Positions 37,601 through 44,860 of a DNA stretch of 64,000 nt are shown piece by piece. Both the position numbers and the translations under genes were made by a program. Numbering within the stretch: position 1 is the first letter of the stretch; each line of letters opens with the position of its first letter. Source of the DNA: Phoronis australis (lineage: Eukaryota > Phoronida > Phoronidae); assembly GCA_002633005.1 (NCBI GenBank), contig NMRA01000727.1, positions 25,817 to 89,816 of the forward strand. Direction: 5' to 3'. The notes beneath the pieces were generated by a model. It worked only from the letters and a program-made list of their open reading frames with translations, searched no databases and was not told where the DNA came from.

Positions 37601-37694
37601 AAAAGTTCAATGGTGAGGGATTATAAAATTGCTGAATTCATGAATTTTACTTACCTACTTGTAGCATTGTTGAAACTAACAGCAGTAAAAACAT
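13494..37694 (-). CDS. secreted modular protein: signal peptide, ShKT x3, C-type lectin, ShKT, C-type lectin
   Basis: This is a gene-level call joining eleven minus-strand exons (listed separately). Lengths 40, 129, 129, 120, 146, 94, 129, 105, 149, 103 and 120 nt join without a stop or phase clash, giving 421 codons plus one base. ShKT domains are ~35-residue six-cysteine folds and C-type lectin (CTLD) domains bind sugars or proteins; both occur in secreted or surface proteins. The domain order repeats an ShKT-CTLD pair (ShKT-3 + CTLD-A, ShKT-4 + CTLD-B), which suggests module duplication. Every cassette starts and ends in phase 1, the hallmark of exon shuffling. Large introns contain transposons. 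The 3' end is uncertain: the last exon either splices on, perhaps to 2665-2829, or reads through its donor into the MITE. Exons may have been missed, and it could be two genes. Confidence 0.6.
13828..13930 (-). CDS. C-type lectin domain B, exon 2 of 3
   Basis: The exon is 103 nt, acceptor ACCGTTTCAG, donor CCCT|GTGAGT, phase 0 to 1. It encodes TNTFWIGLHDQELASSYERP then DGRKFYFP, an almost textbook CTLD FWIGL strand. An assembly gap (N run) lies in the intron just upstream. Confidence 0.9.
13986..14032. repeat. (GA)n tract and assembly gap
   Basis: A GA dinucleotide run is followed by 23 N at 14010-14032, inside an intron of the lectin B cassette. The true repeat length is unknown. Confidence 0.95.
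14335..14483 (-). CDS. C-type lectin domain B, exon 1 of 3
   Basis: The exon is 149 nt, acceptor TTATTTTCAG, donor CAGATG|GTATGT, phase 1 to 0. It encodes FEYLIVKSTLKTFEEAQLTC, NNSKGALATPED. It shares layout, phases and the PED motif with 27100-27245. An upstream open stretch (MIGRLLQFQGRMYSVFS) runs into it but is more likely intron. Confidence 0.87.
14484..16331. other. intronic DNA, possible unrecognised exons
   Basis: Two minus-strand stretches are splice-bounded but unidentified. One is about 15400-15489 (LVQVGRVLTTSKPTKGK, phase 1-1). The other ends at CCACCTT|GTAAGT near 15757 (NMRFSKEPVRHISWNRVSAK). The second is faintly discoidin-like, too weak to call. The rest is featureless. Confidence 0.35.
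16332..16436 (-). CDS. ShKT domain 4 exon
   Basis: The exon is 105 nt, from TTTCGTTTCAG to TGTG|GTGAGG, phase 1-1. It reads TQCIDEITDCEDHISNC, LTSNTVRMSC, RNSCDLC. All six cysteines have ShKT-like spacing, though the domain is shorter (35 codons) and lacks the aromatic core residue of domain 1. It lies between the two lectin cassettes. Confidence 0.8.
16437..17220. other. intron, no gene recognised
   Basis: A G/C palindromic patch (GGGGGGGCTATAGCCCC near 16660) may be the remnant of a small repeat. Nothing coding was seen. Confidence 0.4.
17221..18595 (+). mobile_element. 1.4-kb transposon with ~260-bp TIRs and THAP gene remains
   Basis: The left arm 17221-17500 and right arm 18310-18595 are inverted copies: AGAAGCACTT ends, then TTAAAGGCGAAAGTAACC versus its inverse near 18555-18572, then matching blocks around TACTCCGGAAGTGACGTTTT and GACTGACTC. 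Between them lies the THAP pseudogene. No clear target duplication was found. It lies in an intron of the modular gene, on the opposite strand to it. Confidence 0.85.
17501..18310 (+). pseudogene. THAP-domain transposon gene, broken
   Basis: It starts at the ATG at 17501 with MPRCCCVPGCTHYRL and GTLRRFPKDDTPRCTWLARS. After a frame change it reads YRVCGKHFLPSDFDRYV, and after another KVPEKQRLKKGTIPSLL. This restores the C2CH zinc-binding pattern of THAP (C-x4-C ... C-x2-H) and the terminal P-box region. Further on, about 18108-18300 reads FRRCQVCGEGVTWRD, LGAQITLQWECVAGHSGKWD, a block that I recall following THAP in invertebrate repeat proteins. No catalytic core fits in this length, so it is an internally deleted, frameshifted copy. 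Confidence 0.75.
18596..21046. other. intron, no gene recognised
   Basis: AT-rich sequence. The frames 19281-19541 (+) and 20495-20806 (-) have no domain or splice support. A 20-bp ACATGTACATGTAC-type palindrome lies near 19306. Confidence 0.45.
21047..21175 (-). CDS. C-type lectin domain A, exon 3 of 3
   Basis: The exon is 129 nt, from CTTGAATAG to TCGG|GTAAGA, phase 1-1. It encodes DWDEGYPKDTELEQLCVYMD, RITKHWKSDEC and LETRRQFIC, so the last three of the four canonical lectin cysteines are present. The Ca2+-site motifs EPN/QPD and WND are not: GYP and WKSD stand in their places. Classical Ca2+-dependent sugar binding is therefore unlikely. Confidence 0.9.
21176..22914. other. intron within lectin A, unassigned frames
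   Basis: The minus-strand frame 21882-22133 (CVVCGGTGEAFCQAPVEFEL, GNCKFNMFCHDISVKSED) looks protein-like with clustered cysteines. I cannot name a domain and found no convincing splice borders. Confidence 0.3.
22915..23345 (-). pseudogene. thrombospondin type-1-like fragments
   Basis: One frame reads TPPPCVGGQGNGPRVTDC then DKFNLTPPC. The next, in another frame, reads IKPRTSLCPVPSRLVTSNDG then GTCSGQISDMLHC. Both resemble the second half of a TSP1 repeat (R-x-x-x-C ... GG-x-C-x-G ... C ... C). The frame change between them and the lost WSxW/CSxTCG half suggest decay. They sit inside the intron between lectin A exons 2 and 3, so they are unlikely to be a used domain. Confidence 0.35.
23346..24894. 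other. intron, no gene recognised
   Basis: It contains the TGACCTT cluster listed separately and a weakly tRNA-like stretch near 23520-23600. No coding signal was seen. Confidence 0.45.
23858..23902. repeat. TGACCTT direct repeat cluster
   Basis: Four TGACCTT/TGACTTY-type heptamers occur within about 45 bp (GTGACCTTTGACTTC..., TTTGACCTTGACTTTGACC). Such arrays are common simple repeats but also match nuclear-receptor half-sites. Confidence 0.6.
24895..24988 (-). CDS. C-type lectin domain A, exon 2 of 3
   Basis: The exon is 94 nt, from TTTAATTAG to AATG|GTAAGA, phase 0 to 1. It encodes EVWLGSITQQGKYVDTK then MKPLGFN, the WIGL-type core strand and the following loop of a CTLD. Spliced to the next exon it gives PLGFNDWDEGYPKD, the expected NW-x-x-G-x-P turn. 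Confidence 0.85.
24989..27099. other. intron, no gene recognised
   Basis: Open frames at 25950-26232 (+/-) and 26881-27129 (-) are shadows or lack domains. An ACATGTACATGTAC palindrome occurs near 25435. Confidence 0.45.
27100..27245 (-). CDS. C-type lectin domain A, exon 1 of 3
   Basis: The acceptor ATGACTTTCAG opens a 146-nt exon in phase 1 that ends in phase 0 at GAAATG|GTAAGC. It encodes VQYTFHRHALNWFEASQHC then KYHGDSLALPEDMARNDW, the standard CTLD start: a strand, W-x-E-A helix, first Cys and the L-A-x-P strand. It aligns with 14335-14483, including the PED motif and the identical exon phases. Confidence 0.88.
28318..28437 (-). CDS. ShKT domain 3 exon
   Basis: The exon is 120 nt between CTTTTGGCAG and TGTC|GTAAGT, phase 1-1. 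It reads DSVCKNKETDEVCDWKARNG, then DCITDIHTMTRDCALSCHAC. Six cysteines are present, and the ending CALSCHAC closely resembles CALSCGAC of domain 1. It lies directly 5' of the first lectin cassette. Confidence 0.9.
29415..29543 (-). CDS. ShKT domain 2 exon
   Basis: The exon is 129 nt between CCTGACAG and TGTG|GTAAGA, phase 1-1. It contains KRCRNSMGEDNPKICFQLAK, SGGCVNNQYEMARKC and SRACNVC, with all six ShKT cysteines. There is no stop. It is more divergent from domains 1 and 3 than they are from each other. Confidence 0.88.
31189..31317 (-). CDS. ShKT domain 1 exon
   Basis: The exon is 129 nt between GGTTTCAG and TGTG|GTAAGT, phase 1-1. The reading is GEGCRNKHDSTLCNKWAELG then ECTANVDWMIPNCALSCGAC. 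It has the six cysteines and spacing of ShKT: C-x7-C, a Cys in GEC, then C-x3-C-x2-C at the end. The domain is named after a cnidarian peptide, but most carriers are non-toxin extracellular enzymes or receptors and nothing here suggests a toxin. Confidence 0.88.
31406..34879 (+). mobile_element. 3.5-kb DNA transposon flanked by TTAA
   Basis: The left end, TTAA then GAGAGAGTCCATATAAAAAC, is mirrored by the right end at 34848-34879 (inverse of GAGTGACTCCATATAAAAAC, then TTAA). A TTAA target is typical of piggyBac and Kolobok transposons. A decayed plus-strand gene lies inside (32314-33480). It occupies the intron between the signal-peptide exon and ShKT 1. Confidence 0.7.
32314..33480 (+). pseudogene. 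decayed transposon-encoded protein
   Basis: Frame pieces in order: EFIQQKIRLQKLCALVSYV; then ISVSRYDFGESQNRKDLCDR, KIAPLKQHAKYFVAEGNN and VKGCYVYACSVNATKSF; then DVGNYTEHLQRETTYDH; then TGKVSTRFSSKVKNFLTNIF and DEGDKSVKNVHPR. The blocks YDF-x-x-x-x-x-x-KDxCDR and RFSxKxKxFLxxxFxxG recur, as I remember them, in predicted proteins of cnidarian and deuterostome genomes that appear transposon-linked. Several stops and frameshifts make this copy dead. The enzymatic activity is not known to me. Confidence 0.6.
34880..36199. other. intron, no gene recognised
   Basis: The frames 34926-35171 and 35629-35892 (+) have no domain. Nothing else was seen. Confidence 0.45.
36200..36495 (-). pseudogene. THAP-domain pseudogene
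   Basis: The ATG at 36495 starts MMWCIVPACANYEAAREAG, VSFLRFP, then a stop, then EIHRKWLAEVKNEEYVRR. After a frameshift it reads KHLRVCGWHFVDSDSTGECR, TKQLMPGYKKRLLGTPL. This is a complete THAP C2CH zinc finger (C-x4-C ... C-x2-H) with FRFP and W-L-A hallmarks, broken by at least one stop and one frameshift. It is not close to the THAP remnant at 17501 and is probably from a different transposon family. Confidence 0.75.
36496..37654. other. intron, no gene recognised
   Basis: It contains the simple repeat below and otherwise nothing identifiable. Confidence 0.4.
37195..37320. repeat. AAC/AAT-rich simple repeat
   Basis: A low-complexity tract of CAA, AAT and GAT triplets. The open frames over it on both strands are compositional artefacts. 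Confidence 0.85.
37655..37694 (-). CDS. exon 1, signal peptide
   Basis: The ATG at 37694 follows an in-frame TGA. It encodes MFLLLLVSTMLQV and ends at GTAG|GTAAGT in phase 1. Spliced to the first ShKT exon it would give a hydrophobic leader running into VTIGEGC, a plausible signal peptide. Only 13 codons support it, so the call rests on hydrophobicity, the strong donor and matching phase. Confidence 0.55.
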
Positions 37695-38171
37695 AACCAC
37701 AGTTCAGCTACAAACAAAAATAAAATATGTGTACCAAACTACATGTACATGTATTTGCTGGCTTTGTCAGCTATGGAAAGGTCACGTACAGTATGTGACA
37801 CTGAGGCGAACAGCCAGTCTCCAGACGTTGAACACTAAATGGAACACTGACAATTGACTCCTTTAACCGTATGACTACACCAAGAGAAGAACAATTTGTT
37901 CATACTTAACGTCAGTTTCGTACATGATCATGTTCCATCCATTTTCTCTGTTCAAGTTTAAAAACTACCAATGTAGATAGCTTGGCAAACTTGCCGAAGA
38001 CTATGGATTATTCTTTGGCCGTGCATATTGAAGAGTTTGGTAAAATCATAGGCTGAAAATCAGATGATTTTCAGTAGTTCACGCGTCCCTTTAATGCAGA
38101 CTGTACAGTTCGTGTACCCGCTGACACCTCAACAGCCGCCTTGCATGTATTTAACAGTTCGAGCTGGTCAC
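37695..38171. promoter_or_regulatory. presumed 5' flank of the modular gene
   Basis: This is the sequence upstream of the signal-peptide ATG on the minus strand. An acceptor-like TTTTGTTTGTAG lies 13 bp before the ATG, so an upstream non-coding exon is possible. No core promoter element was identified with confidence. Confidence 0.25.
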
Positions 38172-38552
38172 CAGTGCCCGCTGGAATAAAACAATCCCGC
38201 ATAGGGATTCAGCTAAGTTCCCCCAAAACTATACTGCGTATTTGTGAACTTGTGAAGACATTGATTTCCTTTCTGATACTGTTTTAGTTTCATTACTAAG
38301 TCAAGTTTGGCTGTGATACAAATAGAGAGTAAACTTTACGTTGAATTCTCAATATTATCGAAAATAATTTGGGATCGTTTCATGCTGCGCACTCAGAGTT
38401 CAGTTTTTAGTTACATTATGAAAAATACCATTAGACAAACAGGAACTTATGATGAAATGGTAGAAAAAGACTACATCATTGAGTAGGCCTAGAAGACTTA
38501 GAAATCTTAATTGGGTCCTCAGTTTTGAACTGTTTCGTGCAACTGGGCACTG
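38172..38552. mobile_element. intact MITE, relative of the one split at 4916/13202
   Basis: The ends are CAGTGCCCG (left) and GGGCACTG (right). The interior shares GTTTTAGTTTCATTACTAAG, GATACAAATAGAGAGT and GTAGGCCTAGAAGACTTAG-type blocks with the split copy. It serves as the empty-site reference for the 8.1-kb insertion. Confidence 0.8.
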
Positions 38553-38818
38553 TGTTGTTCATTTCGGGAGAACAGCAGACATACATGTAAGAATGCGATC
38601 AAGTATCTCCTAGACAAGTAGCAGTTTAAGTAAGAAGTTATATAATCCGTACGATACCTTTCGTAAATCTGTCCTCTCACACATTGTCTTACACCATACG
38701 CGTGCATTGAAAGTTATCTTGCAGTCTTTGCACGTGAACAAGATATGTTGTGTTATACGTGAAATGATCCTCGGTATTTTTTCGTGTAAATTTTGTTGCT
38801 GCAACATGTTAGAATCAT

Positions 38819-39283
38819 GGAGCCCCTTCCAACAAATCTGACTTAGCTAAGACAAATCATAAATTTTTGTAATTTTTAAGATAAAACTTGAATTTGTCTC
38901 AAGAAAGAGATCTTAAGTATGAATTAAGTTTTTGATAAAAGTTTTGTCTTAATTTTAACTATCTTACCGGATGTGGAAGTTTCAAAGTATGGAAGTTAAA
39001 ACAAATCTTAGACTTAAGTCAAAAATGAACTTAAGTCAGTTTCATGGAATGGCCCCATGGGTCCGTTCCAAGAAATTGACTAAAATTTGTTTTAACTTCC
39101 AACCTTTGAAACTGCCATATGCAGTAAGACAGTCAAAATTAAAACCATGTTTTACCAAAAACTTTAACTCAAACTTAAGATCTCTTTCTTGTAACAATCT
39201 TGAGACAAATTTAAGTTTTATGTTAAAATTTACTAAAAGTTAAGATTTGTCTTAGCTAAATCTGTTTTGTCGGAACGGACCCC
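38819..39283. mobile_element. foldback MITE, ~230-bp inverted arms
   Basis: The left arm (GGAGCCCCTTCCAACAAATC... GACTTAGCTAAGACAAATC) is mirrored by the right arm ending GATTTGTCTTAGC... GGAACGGACCCC. The centre is near 39053. Almost the whole element is inverted repeat, so a transcript would fold into one long hairpin. The frame 38971-39243 is an artefact of this structure. Confidence 0.88.
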
Positions 39284-40746
39284 ATCACTCTAACTTGCGT
39301 TCAAGAAGGAAAGTGCTTCGAAGTCGATGATGAGCGATTTGCTTTCCGCGAGCGTTAATTACTCTTGCGCTTAATTCCAAGCCAAACAGGAGACAGTGAT
39401 TTTAGAACTTGTTCAGATACATGTACGCTTAAATGTAAGCGGGGTTTAGGTTACTTGCACTTCCGCTTAATTTCAAGCTAAACAGGAGACAGTGATTTTC
39501 GAATTTGCAAGGGTATGTTTAAATTAATAAAGATGGTGAACCAAGTATTTGTTTTAATAATTTATGAAGATGTGGTTAAATTCAAGCAGGGCAGAAGATA
39601 CATAAGGGGTCTCTGTACTTGATATCAAGCCAGAGAAAAGACGTGTTAACTTCTACTGATTTGTCTGCATTTAAGCTACATAAAATTGTTTCATTATTTA
39701 TTAAAACAGGCCTATAAAATTGTGACTTTGTACCAAAAGGGGAAAGTTTAAATTTTCAGAAGAACCGGTTACAGGCTTTTCGTTACTGATCAATAGAGAT
39801 TCCAAAATCTTTGGCCGAAATAAGTCATTTTCAACATAGCTAATGATGGTATTGTTTACTACTTCTGTTTTGGCCACGTTGGCGTAGAAAGTGACCTTGA
39901 ATGGGCCCCCCGCCCTTGCACGTGCATGGATTACCGTCGAGAGAGGGACTGACATGTACATGTATTCTAACTGCTTGGTACAACACTGGGTATGCGCCCT
40001 GATGATGATTTTTAATTTTTGCTCTAGTCTGTGGATTCCATTTGTTTATTTCATAAAGGTTTGCATTAGTAACAATGACACATACGTTGCAAACGCATGA
40101 ACAGTTAAACAATTGCAATATACACATGGAATTCGTGTTTACAGAATGCGAACATCATGAAGTAATTGCTCGGAAAACAAAACGACCACTTTAACTCGAG
40201 TAAAAACAAAATAGAAGAAGTTAAAAACAATATATGTAAGACAAATCTCGAACAAGGTCAACAATAAGGAACAAGTTATACAATTCATCGAGTATACAGT
40301 TCACTGAAAAAACAACAGGGGCGTTGACCTGTGCCCACACTATATACGTCACAAATTACCAAAACAGTACGACGATCATTAGTTCAAACATAATGACTAA
40401 ACTCTGTTTTGATGATTTCATCCAATCCTCGTTCTGTCACATGCTACTACATCATTGGCGTCAATGCTGAAAGTTATAAGCAGAAATCAACTAAAAATTG
40501 ATACCCCCTATTTCGCCAGTTGGACATTATTGTCATTGGTGGGAGTTCTTGTTCCAAAGTTGTCGTGTTCGCTACAATGTTGGTCATGCTCACCCGCAGA
40601 CTTTGAAAGGACCTTTTCCTCCAAACTTTTGAGGGTCGTTGAGTGAAAACAAACCATTAATTTGTTTCAGAGAACTGGATGCGAAAGTTATTTTTAGAAT
40701 GTGATTATGGGCTAAAACTGGGTTTGGTTTCTTTTTAATAACTATA
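39284..40746. other. no gene recognised
   Basis: Two short related blocks (AAGCCAAACAGGAGACAGTGA near 39380 and again near 39475) form a local direct duplication. The frames 39701-40127 (-) show no domain. Confidence 0.4.
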
Positions 40747-41076
40747 TCAAACATAATGATCACTTATTAGACAAAATGGTCTCAATGGTTCTCTTAAGTC
40801 CATTTGTATTTGGTTTCTCTCTTGTTCCACATGAAGCATCTGATAGTTAATTTGTTCAAGTTCGTCGAACTGCCGCTCCTGCGTTTCGTGAAATTCGATG
40901 AACCACTGCAGGAGCTGATCAGAATTTTGTAAACGTTTCCGTGATACTGGCATTGATCAGTCTGACGGACAAGGGTGCCTCTTGTGCATCTCTGACTTAG
41001 TAGGCGTGCTGTCATTTTCCAGATTATCGTCACTACCATTGCACGTTATCGTGGACGAGCAGCCAGTCTTACCTGC
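40747..41076 (-). pseudogene. coiled-coil C-terminal exon of an unidentified, probably transposon-linked gene
   Basis: The acceptor TGCCTTTTGCAG at 41077 opens KTGCSSTITCNGSDDNLEND, STPTKSEMHKRHPCPSD, then a TGA. In the same frame it continues KRLQNSDQLLQWFIEFHETQ and ERQFDELEQINYQMLHVEQE to a stop at 40747. A heptad-rich tail after an acidic linker is typical of Myb/SANT-like accessory proteins of Harbinger-type transposons, but no DNA-binding domain is visible upstream. The in-frame stop suggests a pseudogene. A host coiled-coil protein is the alternative. Confidence 0.4.
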
Positions 41077-42029
41077 AAAAGGCATACTATTTACTCCAAC
41101 TTTTCTCTTTTAGACTTAATATTTTGAAAAACTTACATAAAAAGGTACTTCAGTTGGCGGTGATGATTCTAGATGTCACAAGGTGCGCAATCAAAGTGTT
41201 GGAAGGAGAGTACTATAGAGATAACATCGTCAAGCACGAGGTTCATCCATGCCAACCTCATTAGGACCTACATATTTACCTACTGAAGATAACAACAAGA
41301 CAGTTTTGGGTTTCTCAGCTAGATCACCAGCTAACAGGTGGTCCGTGGCTTAAGGCAAAAATTCCCCTTTTTGACGACCGCGCCCACATGTTGAGTCTGA
41401 ACCGACGATTATTTTGTACCTGATAAGTGCGTGGAAATTAACAATTTGATTATGATTACCAGACTCATGATAACTTCTGAGCTCTGAATTTGGAATCTTA
41501 CTTTCTTCCCCGTTTGAATGGTGACACAGAAAGGTCAATTGAAGCCTCGGGCAGCTCTTCCAAGAGAGGACCCGCGGGAACACCTCAATGTGAAGGGCTA
41601 AATATCTGTTAAGAATCGGAAACGAGTGACTGTTAATTACATCATGCACTGTGCGACCCTCCATGATGATGTATGATTTCACAGAAAAAGCAAGGTCAGA
41701 GGTAAGTTGATTCCGTCAATGAGCCCTCTCTCCTTGAGTGAAGTTAAAAAACATGTAAAAAGATGATCGCTTTTATGTCATCATTAGGCCCCCTCCAAGC
41801 CTGGGCCTATCATTTCAAAAAGCAAGAAATGGACAGCAGTTGTTTCAGGCTCTTAATTTTTCTCAAATTACATTCAATCTCGAGAAGCAATGAAGAAAAA
41901 ATATATTCAGGTCAGAAACTGAGTCCAGGGGTACGCTAGTCCGGTTTTGAACCTGCAAAGTTGAAAAAAATTGCCGTTAGCTGGCTCATATACAGTGTAT
42001 CTCCTTGGCCAAATCAGGGTGAACGTTAT
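41077..42029. other. no gene recognised
   Basis: The minus-strand frame 41350-41682 is open for 110 codons without a domain. It might belong upstream of the coiled-coil exon but cannot be shown to. Confidence 0.35.
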
Positions 42030-42290
42030 GAACATACATGTACCTTACGCGCCGTAAAGTAATTTTTGTTAGTGACATTAACGTCGTTTGTAAGCTAATT
42101 TGTGCAGAACTAAAAAAATTAGTTTACGCCTTTAATTTGCGCCGCAAATAATTAACTTACAACGTTAAAAGATAATTTACGCTATTAAGAGTTAATTTCC
42201 ACTTGAAATCACTAAGTTATGCCGTTAATAATAATATTTACGCCGCTGACAAGAATTAATTCACGCAAGTAATTTGCGTGCGTAATTTTC
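42030..42290. repeat. degenerate ACGCCGTTAA/TTAATTTACG repeat block
   Basis: Many short variants of GCCGTTAAT, GTTAATTTACGC and their inverses alternate, giving a locally palindromic AT-rich patch. It is probably an old MITE or foldback element. Confidence 0.6.
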
Positions 42291-42929
42291 ATCAATTTGG
42301 CTGACGACAGCGCAGCCTGACACCGATAAGTTTCGCCATCTATTGCATGAGCGTTTTAATTAAACAACCACTAGCCGTTACCCGTGCTTTCGCACGGGTT
42401 GGCCTATCGGTAGCAGCTAGTGGGAAACGCCGGGGGAAATAGATTTTGCGATACATGTATTTTTTTCTGAAATTGGGTTTTCTGTTAATAAATCTTGTGA
42501 TGAAATGAAACCACTTTGTTATGACATTTGATAGAATTGGCCAACCGAGTGAGAGGTAATGGCGCCCAAAGAGCCAACATAACTGAAGAACGCCAATTTT
42601 CCAACACCAAGGTAAATAATTTAGTTTACTCAAAGAAGAGTAAGAATTTTTCAATGACTCAGCGTCATTAATTTTGGCGTCGATAGCCGAGGCCCGATCA
42701 CTACGCAACAGAAGGCGGAGGGAGAGAAATTAAGCCGACAGAATGACGTCACCCACGCCAGTCAGTACGAAACCGGCCACCCTCACTCCGCGTCTTCGAA
42801 AAAACGAACATCTCGAACCCAAATATTACCTGGGACCAAAGCGGTGCCGAAACAGGCGCAACGAATTTCTGTAGTGGAGCGGGGAAGACGGAGTTTGTGC
42901 AAACGATGCATTTTATATAATAGTAATGT
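42291..42929. other. repeat-derived DNA with a short perfect hairpin
   Basis: ACCCGTGC and GCACGGGT (42380-42387 and 42392-42399) form an 8-bp stem with a TTTC loop, a motif often seen at ends of dispersed repeats. The minus-strand frame 42340-42708 has no domain. Confidence 0.45.
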
Positions 42930-42994
42930 AATATAATATAAGATATTATATTATATTATATTATGTTGAATATAATATAATATAATATAATATA
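42930..42994. repeat. TATAATA low-complexity tract
   Basis: Alternating ATATAAT units run in both orientations, able to form cruciform DNA. Confidence 0.85.
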
Positions 42995-43002
42995 AGCGCT
43001 AC

Positions 43003-43050
43003 AAGCGCCCTCTGAAGTAGATTTTAAAAAATCTACTTCAGAGGGCGCTT
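43003..43050. repeat. perfect 23-bp inverted repeat with a 2-nt loop
   Basis: AAGCGCCCTCTGAAGTAG at 43003 plus ATTTT is exactly mirrored after two bases, ending at 43050. It is flanked by the TATAATA tract on one side. Confidence 0.95.
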
Positions 43051-43244
43051 ATATGATGTTTCCGGTTTCAACACATTAACCAATCACGTTGCAGTTTTCA
43101 TTTTAAAAGAACCGGGAAGAACAAAGGAAGTGGAAGTGGGTTGAATTTGGTTCTTCATTTTATACCATTTTAATTCTAAGTAGAAACGTGACAACTACAC
43201 ATAAAGGCGAGTAGTTTTGCTTAAAAAGTTTCAGTGTACAATTN

Positions 43245-43611
43245 GCCCGAAACTTTCTTCGGCGAATCTGGGAATTTACAAAAGTGGCCGAAAGTGTTAG
43301 CCAATGAAACGCGTCAAAGATCGATTCTGCATATCCCATGTTCATGCGACTTGTTTACAAGTCATGGGGAGGGCTGTTCTCGGTTAGTGTTCTTTTGAAC
43401 TTGGATTTGGCAACAACCAAATAACGGTCGGATTAACAAGAGCTGCTTTGTATTTGCCAGGTATCTGTTGAGAAGTGAAAAAACTCAGCTCGCATTCATT
43501 GGAAATTCCAGGTCGCATTTTGCGACTTGATACGAGCTGACAAAAATCTCAGCTCGCATTTCCAAATTTCAGGTCGCAAATGCGACCTGCAGCTCGTTAT
43601 GTCGAGCCCTG
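43245..43611. mobile_element. right end of a CAGGGCTCGAC-type TIR element, truncated
   Basis: It matches 60639-61005 almost base for base, including GCCCGAAACTTTCTTCGGCG at the start and GTTATGTCGAGCCCTG at the end. A single N at 43244 sits exactly at the truncation, so the missing left part may be an assembly effect. Confidence 0.85.
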
Positions 43612-44775
43612 ACTCCTAAACAATACCACCATTTCAACTGGCCCCAGTAGAGACGCCGAAGCGGTGGACATCTCATATTTAGGCATAGCCAAGGCCAGCA
43701 TATGCCGGAAGCTTTTTTGGTGAATTATGCTTCACACTAATTAAACCATCATAATGGTGCTGCTGAAAGTACTTTTTTGGGCATAGAGGGACACCTTAAG
43801 GTGCCTTTTACTCTTCCCATCTCAAACAAATACTCCCACTATCAAACTTTTTTCCGAACAGTCCTTTGTTGTTCAGTTGCCCAACTTGGGAACTGGCCAT
43901 TTTTGCAATGGCGGTGGCAGGAGGCATGACGTCAACAGAGATTTTGTTACTTTCTCTGGGTCCTGAACATTTGTCTTCAGTACATCAGGGCACTATTAAA
44001 AATCAAAGAATTTCACCACTGGAGTTTGGCGACCAAACTTTGACCCTCATTGATCAGCGATAGAGATGAAGAATTTCCAAACAGAGTGGTTCTTTGCCCT
44101 GAATTGAATTGGGCTTTTGGACATGTGTCTGGAGTAAAGTAAAGTGAATCGAACATTCTGAAAATAAAATGAACCTATTCCAATGGCCAACACTTAACAA
44201 AATCTCTGGAGAATGCAAGATTTCGTGCATTGCAATTGAAGCACTCTATCATACTAGCTTTATCTGTGAAAATCTTGAATGCAGCCAACGTTTGTCAGTT
44301 TTCAGAGGTGTCATCGGCTCTTTACGAGTCAACAATAAATAATATGGGCACAGCCCCAGAAATCGCTTTCGCATTATATCCAGGTTCTCATTTACACCCT
44401 TGCATACATTCTCTAGTAAGACCGAGCTCAGAAGAGTAGGAGGCACCTCTGTGCAATGCTCGATTATCAGCCAGTAAATCCAGGATTTGTATCCAGGCCC
44501 CCTAAACAGGAGTTTGAAGCTCAAATCACTCGCCTTGTTTTTTGATGGATGCGAGTTTTTTTGCGCCACCTAGTGGACATTTTTACTGTCTCTAGTCAAC
44601 AATCATCCCAGAATGCATTTCAGAAGCATCAACAATGTTGTAAATGCAAGCCCCTGTATTGCCCGAAGGCAGAGTGAATTACGTAATAGCACATTGTATT
44701 TCAACCTTCAGGACCTGTATCTGCAGTTGCTAATTCATGGTATTTTATACTTTGCCTATTTACAGCTCATTCGTC
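43612..44775 (+). promoter_or_regulatory. presumed 5' flank and UTR of RACGAP1
   Basis: This is the region directly upstream of the start codon. A CRE-like TGACGTCA occurs at 43927-43934. No TATA box was placed with confidence. The short plus-strand frames (43866-44063, 44613-44816) show no domain. The real transcription start cannot be fixed from sequence alone. Confidence 0.3.
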
Positions 44776-44860
44776 ATGAGTTTGTCTCGTCTCTCTCTGG
44801 TTGCATCCTTCGATGACCTTACCCGTAACACTGCAGTTCTAACTGCGGGCATCGAATCAG
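44776..44860 (+). CDS. RACGAP1: RACGAP1 coding exon 1
   Basis: It encodes [20 protein letters not shown] and ends ATCAG|GTAAAC, phase 1. The length (28 codons) and position match the human N-terminus before FIQ. A more upstream in-frame ATG at 44737 exists (MVFYTLPIYSSFV), but the shorter start gives a family-like N-terminus. Confidence 0.85.
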
